From NCBI GenBank assembly GCA_018398765.1, contig JAHBMJ010002043.1, positions 1 through 23,408 on the forward strand: a DNA stretch of 23,408 nt, read 5' to 3'. This DNA comes from Chromera velia (lineage: Eukaryota > Sar > Chromeraceae). Position numbers and translations under genes: made by a program. Shown here in pieces: positions 11,355 through 20,060 of the stretch (its first letter is position 1; each line of letters begins with the position of its first letter). The notes beneath the pieces were generated by a model. It did not search any database and was not told the origin of the DNA. It saw only the letters and a program-made list of their open reading frames with translations.

Positions 11355-14300
11355 GGACAGAGGAACGCAATAAACCAAACAGATAGACACATGTACATAC
11401 CGTTTGAGTACTTCTTCACGAGCTTGTCCAGAGAATTGGCCCTCTCAGTTCTCCCCCCCGGAGTCTCTCCCTCTTTTTCGGTGTCACCCATCAGAGAGGC
11501 CAACTTTTCCATCGACAAAGCTTTGTCTAGGTTCTTCTCTGTCTCTCCCCCCTGTCCAGAGATGTATCGCACCAGAGCGGCCTGGTCGGCATTTGCCATG
11601 GCCTCATGTACGGCAGCCAGTTTGTGGTAGAGACCCTCCTTCTTTGCCATCAGCTCGGAGTGGGTTCCCTGCTCAGCAACGATCGACCCGTTTCCATCTG
11701 CATTGTCGAAGACGACAATCTTGTCTGCATTTCTGATCGTGGTCAGTCTGTGTGCGATGACGATCGTGGTTCTCTTCTTCATCTGCAGGAGACGGTCGAG
11801 GGCTTCTTGCACGATCCGCTCGCTCTCGTTGTCCAGCGCTGAGGTGGCCTCGTCGAGCAGCAAAATGGGGGGGTCTCGGATCATCGCGCGGGCAATCGCG
11901 ATGCGCTGCTTCTGACCGCCAGACAGCTGAGATCCTCCATCTCCCACCTGAACGAAATTTGTCGAACAGTGCACTTAATTGGCATTTTTGGCTATGGTCC
12001 TGGGTAGCACAAGCCTGTCTGAGTGACTGACGGAGAGCCTTGCGGTGGACGCAAAAGAGGAAGACGGAAAGGAGAGAAATGAAGCAAAAAGGACGATGAT
12101 CTCTGTACCTCTAACAGCCTCTAACAGGTCGACTGACATAGGTATCGTATCCGTCGGGAAAGCCGCAGATGAAGTTGTGTGCGTTTGCGTTCTTGGCCGC
12201 CTGCTCGACCTCCTCGCGTGTGCATCCGGGCTTTCCATTGGCGATGTTCTCGAAAATCTGCTTTCAAGAACTCATGTCACACAGAAGCCGTTTAGACATG
12301 CATGGGGTAGCAGTGGCATTTCTTTTCTTTCTTTTCCTTTCTAGTACTTCTCTGTGGGGCCCTTCTCTTTTTGTGTTACTCTCACAGATTTGTAACCTGT
12401 GCGCGTGTGAGTGCGAGTGTGTATGTGTGTGTGGTTGACTGGATGAAAAGGAGCGGGAGAGCTGCAAAGCTCGGATACAGAACCAAGAGGGTCGACAATC
12501 AGGCAGCATTCTGCTCTAGATTCCAGATTAAAAAGAAGGCTGCTGCTTTATTATTTCTATCATCACATGCTTCATTTATTTCACGTTTGACAAAAGGCCG
12601 ACCGACCGTCGCAGAGAAGAGTCGGGGTTCTTGAGTCACCAGGCCGATGTTCTCACGGAGCCATTGGAGGTTCAAGTCTCGGAGGTCCCTGCAACAACGC
12701 AACACCACACAAACAAAAGAAAAGAAGTTTGACGTCCACACAAAGGATGCATGATGATGCTCAGTGAAGCGTCTTTTGAAGTCCGCCGTCTAACAGAAAC
12801 AGAAAAAGAAGAAAGAGCTGCCTACACACTCTATGCATGGAAAAGGCCACTCCAACCTCATTTCGTCCAAAAGGAAGGACATGTATAAGTACCAACTGAC
12901 TTTCCGTCCAACAGCACGACGCCCTCATCAGGATCGTAAAATCTCTCCACCAGGGAGATGGTGGTGCTCTTTCCGCTTCCCGAGGCTCCTACGAAGGCGA
13001 CCGTTTTCCCTGCCTCTACAGTCAGACTCAGTTGGTTGAACACCGGCTTTTCCTTCCTTGCAGGGAATGCGAACTTTACGTTTCGCAGCTCCACAGTGCC
13101 CTCGACATTCTGGGGCTTCAGGCCCTTCTCATCGAATGGGTCGATCTGCGACTTTCTGTCGATCAGCTCAAACAGACGGTAGGCCGCCGTCATACCCTCC
13201 ACGAAGGTCGAGATGGAGGGAGCCATCTGACCCAGAGCAAAGGACGCCATCAGCACGGAGAAGAAGACAGTCAGGACGTCTCCAACGTTCACACACCCAG
13301 CATCGGGATACATGAAGCAGGCTGCACACATTCCAAAAGATAAGACATCAAAGAACGGCGAAGTACAGCATCAAAGACAGACAAGAACGGAGATGTTGGA
13401 GTTGATATGGCCCAATCATGAAAGCACCATAGAAAATGTTTCGGATGCACACCCGCCTGTGTGCATGCAATCTCGCTTGCTTGACCCTCCGCTGAGTCAC
13501 ATACGTGTCGGTCCAACAATTTTCGAAGTTTTTTTCTCTAAACAAGCATGGGGATAGAACAAATGCACAAGCACTCTGTCTTCCTTCAAACCCAAAACAA
13601 AGGAGAGAGACCCACCCGGGACATCGTCATTTGGAGGTGGTGTGGCATCTCTGAATCTGTTCCTCGCGTCTTCCTCGCTGTCTGCAATCAGCTTCCCTCC
13701 ATACCAGAAGCCCAACCCATAGGCACCGAACATGATGCCAAAAAGGGCGCCGAAAGCTGCAAAAAAACCCAAAGGAATTCACAGAAAAGGTGCATTGTGA
13801 CGTCAATGAGGGAAGTAAGCAGACTGGATATGAGACCGCACACACATGCGTTTGGTACGAAAAAAGAGAAAGAAGGCAAACAGACATTTTCTGGAAGCTC
13901 CTCGGGGGGGGGAAAACCCAAGGAAAGACACATGCAGGAAAGAAAGAAAGAAACCGACCGAGTCCCGCCTGCAGAGCCCCCTTGATCCCCGCCTTCTCTG
14001 CTGCCCCTAGTTTGTCTGCGAATTTCTGCCGAGTCCTCCCCTCCCCCCCAAAGGAGGCCACAGTCCGGATATTCTGAATGGCCTCCTCTGCCACCCCCCC
14101 TGCCTCTGCATACGCGGCGCTGCTCTCCTCCTGCATTCCCGCCAGTGCCTTCACCATATAGGCCCCGGCAATCATCAGCAGAGGGAGCGCGGCACACACC
14201 ACCAGAGCTAGCTCCCAATTCACCACAATCCCCACAACAAATCTGCACAGAAAGAGAGAGAGAGTAATCCATACACATACCTACACGCACACATTCAGTA

Positions 14301-15976
14301 CATACAGGCACCCTGCCAGGCATTGCCAAGCAGACAGGTTGGCAGCTGAGTTGAAAAGTGCGAAGATTTCTTTCGAATCTGATCTACCCCCTTTATCACC
14401 TTTCCACCCCCCCCTCACATACACACCCACCGACCCTGCGATGAACATAGAGAAGAATCCGAACCCCTGAGAGAGTTTGCTTCCGATTGCAGTGCGGAAT
14501 GCCAGTGAGTCCTCTGTCAGTCTGGTGGACAGCTCCGACGCGTTATGCTGGTCGTACCAGCCTTGTTCCTGTCGGATGGCAGCCTTGTAGAAGGTCCGAC
14601 GGAGGGCCTTCACTTGGCGTTCTGCTGTTGACTCGAAAGTTGCAGCTGAGACGTAGTTGCAGACTCCTGTGGCAGCCTGCATGCAGATTTGAATGAGAAA
14701 AAAAGGTCCACACACAGAGAGATCCTGCTACATATTTCTGAAGTACCCTGAATGCAGTCGCACCGGCAGTCCAAATAGCCGTCTTCCTGCACAAATCAGT
14801 ACTTTGGTTGCTTGCATTTGTGTCCAGAAGCGGGGGGGGTGGTCCAAGAGAACGAAAAAGAAAAGGAGAAGGAAAACCGACAAACAAAGCGACGGACTGA
14901 CCGCGATGATGATCATCCACTGGATGAGAGGCCAGAAGTTCATGTCGCTGTTCGGATTCCCCAACTCCTCAACCAATTCACCGAGCAGCAGGGTGAACAG
15001 AGGCTGCATTAGGAAAGGGGATAAAGGGAAAGAATTCCAAAGTGCAGCTGAAGAGGAGAGCAGGGGCTGAGGAGTCGTCAACTGCATGACAGAAGTGGGC
15101 AGAGGAATGAGGTCTTTCTTTTGTGGGGTTCAATTATTCCTTTCCTCGTCTTTTTCCTTCTCCCCTTTTCTCTTTTCTTCCCTTTCCTGTTTCCTTCCCT
15201 GTTCTCTCCCGTGCACGTTCCCAGTAGGCCGACCAAGCAAGTGCAAACAAACGAAGCAACAAAAGGAAGACTTTGCTTCATTCTGTGGGACCTTCCTTCC
15301 TCTTGCTTCCATGCTGTCCCCAATCAGGAGCAAAGATGAGATGAGGACCCACCAGTGAGGCGCCTTGGCCAGCAGCAGCACAGAGTCCGATGAAGATGAG
15401 GAACACATCAAGCTTGCTGCATCCATGCATCCAAAGATTCAAATGCCAATTAAATCATTCACCAGCTTTCTTCGGTGTCTCTGTGAACGACACTCGAATG
15501 TTTGGGAAAAGTGCACGAGCAAGCAGTTGATTAAGCTTGTTGCGGGCGCGTTTTGTGCCAAGAGACTTGTCGGATGGAAAGAAAAACATGCAGGTCGTCA
15601 GCGTTGCGCAGTCAGTTCAGAAAGAGGATATATATCTGAGAAACGCAAAACCTTTCCGGAAAGAAAAGTAATTTCACAGGGACAACAAACGCCGCAAACT
15701 AGCACTTTTCTACATAACACCTTTTCATGTGTGGTATACATGGCTGCGCAGACCGTGCAGTTTCATTTAAGGGGGGTGGCCTTTCGCAATGCTTCTCCGT
15801 TGTTTGACTGACCTTGCAAATCTGTAGACCTTCAAGACGCCGACTCTGGGTGCGGCCTTTTCCTTCTCCTTCTTGTCTATCATGGCGACCTGCTGCTCAT
15901 CAGCAGGAGCCTCCAGGTCTAGGGGTGCCTCTGCCGTTACAGGGGGAGAGGCCACCTGTGGTTGCAGCTGTGCCAT
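5595..15976 (-). CDS. ABCB/P-glycoprotein-type full ABC exporter
   Basis: A 22-exon gene encoding 1424 residues; the family is usually near 1280, and the excess lies mainly in the N terminus and linker. Order is TMD1 (about 56-395), NBD1, linker, TMD2 (about 832-1140), NBD2. NBD1 has Walker [10 protein letters not shown] 456-464, Q-loop Q504, signature LSGGQ 560-564, Walker B ILLLDE 580-585 and switch H618. NBD2 has Walker [10 protein letters not shown] 1192-1200, Q1252, LSGGQ 1311-1315, ILLLDE 1331-1336 and switch His near 1369. Both catalytic glutamates are present, so both ATP sites look competent. The family pumps lipids, peptides or amphipathic drugs out across plasma or organelle membranes; the substrate here cannot be read. 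The linker is strongly acidic (about 775-803) and followed by CLCFKKKK. The start at 15976 is the first Met after an in-frame TAG (15983-15985). Stop is TAA at 5595-5597. Family certain; a few splice sites less so. Confidence 0.95.
5716..5942 (-). repeat. NBD2 copy of a near-identical 227-bp intragenic repeat
   Basis: This segment of the last exon (signature motif through switch region) matches 11703-11929 in NBD1 at constant offset 5987. The differences are at 5724, 5756 and 5913 only. The flanking NBD sequence is clearly diverged between the two domains, so the tract has sharp edges. Confidence 0.9.
6271..6459. repeat. AC/GC/TA compound microsatellite in ABC intron 21
   Basis: Successive (AC)n, (GC)n, (TA)n, (AC)n and (TA)n tracts make nearly 190 bases of almost unbroken alternating purine-pyrimidine. 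The tract lies inside the last intron (6148-6631). It creates long spurious Tyr-Ile and Val-Cys frames on both strands. Confidence 0.95.
6475..6580. repeat. Degenerate GGCA/GACA tetranucleotide tract in ABC intron 21
   Basis: Imperfect repeats of GGCAGACAGG type follow the dinucleotide array within the same intron. Confidence 0.7.
7148..7267. repeat. Four-copy 30-bp minisatellite in ABC intron 19
   Basis: Four adjacent 30-bp units starting GGGTACATCCACAGGGAATC are identical except for one base (A at 7208). They lie in the intron 7060-7515. The unit is a multiple of three and free of stops in several frames, so it yields small artefactual open frames on both strands. The near-identity indicates a recent expansion. 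Confidence 0.95.
9421..9605. repeat. (CAGA)n tetranucleotide array in ABC intron 14
   Basis: About 185 bases of CAGA/GACA repeat with TAGA and CACA variants, inside the intron 9359-9873. Read on the minus strand it gives Cys-Leu-Ser-Val repeats, which are not protein. Confidence 0.95.
11211..11356. repeat. (ACTG)n/(ACAG)n tetranucleotide array in ABC intron 11
   Basis: An ACTG tract with TTACTG variants passes into an ACAG tract. It lies in the intron 10836-11400, just downstream in the transcript of NBD1 exon 11. Confidence 0.95.
11703..11929 (-). repeat. NBD1 copy of a near-identical 227-bp intragenic repeat
   Basis: Partner of 5716-5942. It covers the LSGGQ signature, Walker B, D-loop and switch region in exon 11, with three base differences in 227. 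One changes Ser to Thr after the switch His; the other two appear silent. Confidence 0.9.
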
Positions 15977-16601
15977 CTTTGACTATATACAGGAGGCAGG
16001 GACTGCAGTGACTGTTCTTTGCTGTTCTGGTTTCGTTGTTTTTCTTTTTTTTTCGTCCCTTTCTGTCTGTCTTGTGTTTGACTCTATAGAGAGCAATACA
16101 GAGAAAGAAGGTTGGGCACTTCAAAGCAATGATGTGGCTGCTCATGCGATCTAGAAGTCTGAATGATTGACACTCCACAGGCCTCAGGACTGCAGTCTGA
16201 TTGAACTATACCCTAGCTATCGACGTACATTGACGGGATATGACGGGATACACCCAACCAGTTGGGGGGGTCGCGACAAAATACACCTCTGATTTCCGGC
16301 TCCAATTTTCGACGCGCGACTCTGATCTTCAGTCTGCCAGGCTCTGCTCTTCGATCACGACGACTTCCCCCTTCCAGCTAAAGGCTCCGTCACCGACTTC
16401 AGAAACATCCCCACACTTGTCTCTTTGCTGTTTCAGTGTTCCCCTTCCTCGCTGGGAGCAGGGAATCCCCGTCTGCCGATTTACTGCTTTTTTTCATCTG
16501 TTGCTCGAAAATCAGAAGTCCCGCACCTGTCTCCTTAACCACGTCCGTCCCTTTTCTCTTGGTCTCTTCACCCTGGGCCTGTACCTGGGCCTCTACCAAT
16601 T
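15977..16601. other. Divergent intergenic region upstream of the ABC gene
   Basis: This separates the ABC start (minus strand) from the transposon-like gene (plus strand). The ABC promoter and 5' untranslated region should lie here, but I see no recognisable core promoter. Visible features are T-rich DNA near 16040-16060 and an exact tandem pair of the 10-mer TGACGGGATA at 16231-16250. The latter may mark the edge of the mobile DNA to the right, but that is a guess. Confidence 0.5.
16231..16250. repeat. Tandem 10-bp direct repeat
   Basis: Two adjacent exact copies of TGACGGGATA. It lies between the ABC gene and the transposon-derived gene. Confidence 0.7.
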
Positions 16602-17254
16602 ATGTTTGGACGGTTGTTGGCTGGCGGGGAGATCTCTATGCGGCACGAGGCAAAATCCCTCGACGAGTGGCTGCGCACCTTCCGCAGCGCTGCCCTCAGG
16701 GGGGCCCTGACTCTCGGAAGGGGGGAGGCTCCACGGAATGGAGTCGCAGAGAAAGCGTACGAACTCTTCAAAAACTGCAGGGCGTCTGTGCCACAAGCGA
16801 AAGAGGGCAGGACAGTGAAGGTACAAAAGAAAGGAGCCTAGCAGACATCGATTCTGGGGTTTTTGAAGCCTTCTACAGGTTCCCAGTCTGAACAGGGGGG
16901 GCAACAACAGGAGGGGCAGAGACCAAAGCTGAAAGCATGTGAGTGCTGCTGCGGATTCCACTTCGAGAATTTCGAAACAGACCTGTGGAAGAGATGCTTC
17001 AAGGCCGAAAAGGACTTTTCACCGATGAAAGACTTCGCCCCCCCCCCTCCGGCTTTTTCTGCAGCTAGCTGGAGCACTACTTCATCAAGAGGTTCTTCAT
17101 ATGGAACCCTACTGAAGATCTCTCGGTGACTCGCCACTTCCCTCAGGGCACGGTCCCATGCCCAGACTGCAAAGGGCCGTTGGGAAAGAAGAGGTGTAGG
17201 ACTCGCCCCCCGAGATACGTGACTGGAGATCCTGAAGATTTCTACGTTGACGAA

Positions 17255-17366
17255 GTATGTCGGTCTCTCTCTCTTTTCCCCCTTAGCTCTTCCCCCTGCT
17301 TTTCCCCCAAGATTTTTTCCCCACCCCTGGCGCTCTCAGCGACTTCCGCCCCTCTCTCTCTCTCTT

Positions 17367-17436
<70 letters not shown>

Positions 17437-17514
17437 GCTCTCTTTTCCCCCTGGCTGTTTCCACTGGTTTCCCCCCGATTTCTTCCCCCCCCCCTGGCTG
17501 CTCGTTTTGTGCAG
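17255..17514 (+). other. C/T-rich putative intron with (TC)n microsatellite
   Basis: It begins GTATGT and ends TTGTGCAG and is almost entirely pyrimidine on the plus strand, with (TC)n/TTTC repeats at about 17351-17442. It separates the two Cys pairs of the putative zinc ribbon. Confidence 0.6.
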
Positions 17515-17640
17515 ATGAGGCTGCAGTGCCAGGGAACGTGTAGAACAAAGAAGGGGGCAAGAAAGGAGTTCGGGGCGTTGTCCCACAAGGTCCTCTCCAG
17601 TCTTCCGGAAGCGGCTCTTATCCACGTGCCTTCGTGCTGA

Positions 17641-17928
17641 AGGGAAAACGACACGACACTCTGTTGGCCAAGGAGGTCCGCGACTCTCAAACCTTTTCCC
17701 CCCTCGTCATTCCGCCCCCCCACTCTGGCTCTTCCCCCCTTCTCCCTTCCTCCCCTCTCTATGTCTTCCCCCCTCGGAGTCCCCCCCCACCCTCTCCCTC
17801 TTCTCTCCTTTTCCCTTCCCCTCCTCGATCTCTATCTCTTTCCCCCTTCCAACCCCCCCCCTTTGTCGCTCTTCCTCCTCGTCAGTCCTTTTCCCCCCCC
17901 CCTCCCCCCTTGGCATGCTTGCAGATTC
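17641..17928 (+). other. C/T-rich tract, probable intron
   Basis: After a short coding-like stretch (KGKRHDTLLAKEVRD), about 230 bases are nearly pure pyrimidine with C runs up to ten, ending GCATGCTTGCAG at 17925-17928. A GTCCGC donor near 17675 would fit the donor style of the ABC gene. The right inverted arm has a matching C-run stretch at the window end. Confidence 0.5.
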
Positions 17929-18296
17929 TTCCAGAAGTGCAAGCAGTCGGGCGTCCTGGAGACACAAGCATCGCCTCTGTTTGCAGACGACTGGATTACA
18001 GACACCACCAGGCCTACATTGAGCAGCTGACTCGGTTTGGGGGCGTGTGGAAGGCCTACCGAAGGACTCTGCATGCGCGTTAGGCAAGCAGGTCGAGTGC
18101 TGCAAGTGCAGAATCCTCTCCGCCTTCAATGGAAGTCGCTGAGAGCCCTGGGGGGGGCAAGAGCTTCACAGACGAGGAGAGGGTTATTGTTGTGAAAGGG
18201 GATGGAGAGGATGTGGTGACAATCGAGACTGAGCCACCTATCTAGGCCACCTATCCGTGACAGTCACGCCAGAGATCCTGGTCTGGGGGTCTTCCC

Positions 18297-18765
18297 CCCT
18301 TCTGCAGTTGTCTCCCCCCCTTCTGCAGCAGCCACAGGTTTCGGTGTGGGGGGGCGGCAGGATCTCTTCCCCCCTTCTGCAGCAGCCACAGTTTTCGGTG
18401 TGGGGGGGCTGTAGGATGTCTTCCCCCCTTCTGCAGCAGCCACAGGTTTCGGTGTGGGGGGGCGGCAGGATCTCTTCCCCCCTTCTGCAGCAGCCACAGG
18501 TTTTGGTATAGGGGGGCGGCAGGATGTCTTCCCCCCTTCTGCAGCAGCCACAGGTTTTGGTATGAGGGAGCGGCAGAATGTCTTTCCCCTTTCTGCAGCA
18601 GCCACAGGTTTCGGTATGGGGGGGCGGCAGGATATCTTCCCCCCTTCTGCAGCAGCCACAGGTTTCGGTGTGAGGGAGCAGCAGAATGTCTTTCCCCTTT
18701 CTGCAGCAGCCACAGGTTTCGGTGTGGGGGAGCGGCAGGATGTCTTCTCCCTTCTGCAGCAGCCA
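18297..18765. repeat. 54-bp minisatellite, left arm block 1
   Basis: About eight to nine units of 54 bp, each with a C-run plus CTTCTGCAGCAGCCACAGG and a G-run plus CGGCAGGAT. The length is a multiple of three and open on both strands, so it also produces long antisense frames (PVAAAEGGKTS repeats). Confidence 0.95.
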
Positions 18766-18894
18766 TAGGTATCGGTGTGGGCCTTGGGGGGGGCGAGAGC
18801 TTCACAGACGAGGAGAGGGTTGTTGTCATGGATGGAGAGGATGTGGTGACAAGCAAGACTGAGCCACCTATCCGTGACTGTTTCGCCAGAGATC

Positions 18895-19185
18895 CTGGTC
18901 TGGGGGTCTTCCCCCCTTCTGCAGTTGTCTCCCCCCTTTCTGCAGCAGCCACAGGTTTCGGTGTGGGGGGGCGGCAGGATGTCTTCCCCCCTTCTGCAAC
19001 AGCCACAGGTTTCGGTGTGGGGGGGCGGCAGGATGTCTTCCCCCCTTCTGCAGCAGCCACAGGTTTCGGTGTGGGGGGGCAGCAGGATGTCTTCCCCCCT
19101 TCTGCAGCAGCCACAGGTTTTGGTGTGGGGGGGCGGCAGGATGTCTTCCCCCCTTCTGCAGCAGCCACAGGTTTAGGTGTGGAGG
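18895..19185. repeat. 54-bp minisatellite, left arm block 2
   Basis: About five units of the same 54-bp repeat after a second copy of the SFTDEERV leader. The leader plus array pair forms a higher-order duplication of roughly 630 bp with block 1. Confidence 0.95.
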
Positions 19186-19515
19186 AGCGGCAGGCTGTCT
19201 TGGAAGGCCCCATCAATAAGAAAGCTCCTGCTTTTGGAGGCCGATTTGAGTTCAATGGTTACAACTCAAAGCGCTGCCGGCAAAGCCTCATCCGGGCATA
19301 CTTTGTCCATGCAGGGAGAGAGCGGCAGGCATACCAAAAAGCCCTTCTTGGTTCGCGAGGTGCGTACATGAACTCTTCCCCCCCGCTGTCTATCTTTGAT
19401 TCTCTTCCCCCCCGCTGCCCATCTTTGGTTCTCTTCCCCCTATCAATCTGCCGCTGCTTGTCTTTCATTCTCTTCCCTCTGTCGATCTGCCGCTGTCTAT
19501 CTTTCATTACTCACC

Positions 19516-19861
19516 CAAAAAGACAGACATACTACTTGTATTGCCCCCTCACTTTTCCCGATCTGACCAAATTCGAGACCGTTGAAATCCTAAAAAGAAA
19601 GCACGCAAAAGAGGTTGCCCGTTTCGCAAAGCAAGGGCAGGCATGCAACGAATGTTAGACAATCTTTGATCAGGGAGACCGATTCTTCCATGAGGTCAAA
19701 CAACTGCAGTGGAAGAAGGGGGGGCATTTTTCATTTGGTGTCCATCTCCCCAGGGTGGAAAGCCTGCCAAAAAGTTTAGTCAATGGGAGAAAAACATTTT
19801 AAAGGCACACAATTTGCAGAAGGCAAGGCAGGAGAAGAAGAAGAAGAAAGACGGGGGCTGA
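19516..19861 (+). pseudogene. Downstream exon-like fragments of the left transposon copy
   Basis: After a C/T-rich probable intron (19360-19515) a frame encodes TYYLYCPLTFPDLTKFETVEILKRKHAKEVARF..., ending at an in-frame TAG (19656-19658). The frame continues beyond it as TIFDQGDRFFHEVKQLQWKKG. A further block at 19754-19861, after a CCCCAG acceptor, encodes GGKPAKKFSQWEKNILKAHN, a Lys-rich tail and a TGA stop. Both blocks have counterparts in the right arm. I infer C-terminal exons of the transposon gene. No known domain is recognised. Confidence 0.45.
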
Positions 19862-20060
19862 ATGCGGCTGAATGCTTAACACTTCGCCTTCTCATTCCAG
19901 TGTTTCGTGTGTTTTTCCCCCATCTTTCTCGTTCTGTTCACTGCTTTTCCTGGCTTTCCCCCCCCTTGCTGTTTGTTTTCCCCCTTCATTCAGTTGTCAT
20001 TATCGCAATGACTTTGGATATTGCATATCGCATTGCAATCATGCAGATGTTTGATAAAAA
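19862..20060. other. 3' portion of the transposon copy without a clear gene
   Basis: C/T-rich DNA followed by a short conserved stretch (CHYRNDFGYCISHCNHADV or, in another frame, MTLDIAYRIAIMQMF). It is repeated in the right arm at about 21240-21456. The two arms differ by replacement changes in either frame, so coding is not supported. Confidence 0.5.

Larger units (their letters stand above)
5595..15976 (-). other. Exon map of the ABC exporter gene (22 exons)
   Basis: Exons in transcript order: 15976-15813, 15416-15353, 15003-14902, 14782-14747, 14676-14435, 14242-13959, 13756-13616, 13321-12901, 12688-12607, 12257-12138, 11947-11401, 10835-10414, 10241-10181, 9993-9874, 9358-9315, 9027-8839, 8553-8389, 8173-8084, 7689-7516, 7059-6913, 6738-6632, 6147-5595. 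They sum to 4275 bases, and every junction keeps frame and gives ABCB-like sequence. All donors are GT and all acceptors AG. The least certain points are exon 4 (36 bases, AAG rather than CAG acceptor) and the exon 15 acceptor, where a site nine bases upstream also keeps frame. Introns range from about 86 to 565 bases and contain no other gene I can support. Confidence 0.8.
16602..18083 (+). pseudogene. DUF6729-like transposon-associated gene, degenerate
   Basis: Exon-like blocks, in order. 16602-16821 starts MFGRLLAGG, has an ATG start and ends at a GTACAA donor. About 16869-17060 encodes ACECCCGFHF...WKRCF. 17069-17254 encodes an aromatic LEHYFIKRFFIWNP stretch then a CPDC zinc-ribbon half, ending at a GTATGT donor. 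From 17515 comes MRLQCQGTC, the second Cys pair, then LSSLPEAALIHVP. The last block (about 17929-18083) ends RTLHAR-stop. The pattern (aromatic FF.W.P, CxxC, second Cys pair, LP, then FVLKGKRHD) fits the DUF6729 family, common in transposon-derived genes of fungi and other eukaryotes. A frameshift near 17620-17635 is needed to pass from IHVP to FVLKGKRHD, and blocks two and three do not join cleanly in frame. Its introns are extreme C/T tracts. I infer a decayed or poorly resolved transposon gene. The family call rests on motif memory, not a search. Confidence 0.55.
18084..19361 (+). pseudogene. Transposon-derived exon with in-frame 54-bp repeats
   Basis: From 18777 to 19359 one frame encodes GLGGGESFTDEERVVV, a run of 18-residue repeats (FPPSAAATGFGVGGRQDV), then FEFNGYNSKRCRQSL...YQKALLGSRE, ending at a GTGCGT donor at 19360. 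An earlier related copy of the SFTDEERV segment lies at about 18150-18240 but contains stops, including a TAG created by a 13-bp duplication at about 18232-18255. The first repeat block (18297-18765) is in a different frame, shifted near 18740. The non-repeat C-terminal part is conserved in the inverted copy. I do not recognise a domain; its place after the DUF6729-like exons suggests the same transposon gene. Confidence 0.5.

Noticed and set aside
16436-16891. 151-residue plus-strand frame overlapping the first transposon exon
   Set aside because: It is in a different frame from the MFGRLLAGG exon and has low-complexity, Arg/Ser-rich content typical of a shadow. The alternative frame has a better start and donor.
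18251-19255. 334-residue minus-strand open frame (KPVAAAEGGKTS repeats)
   Set aside because: It is the antisense reading of the 54-bp minisatellite, whose length is divisible by three and stop-free on both strands. It ends with the array and has no domain. The conserved non-repeat sequence favours the plus strand.
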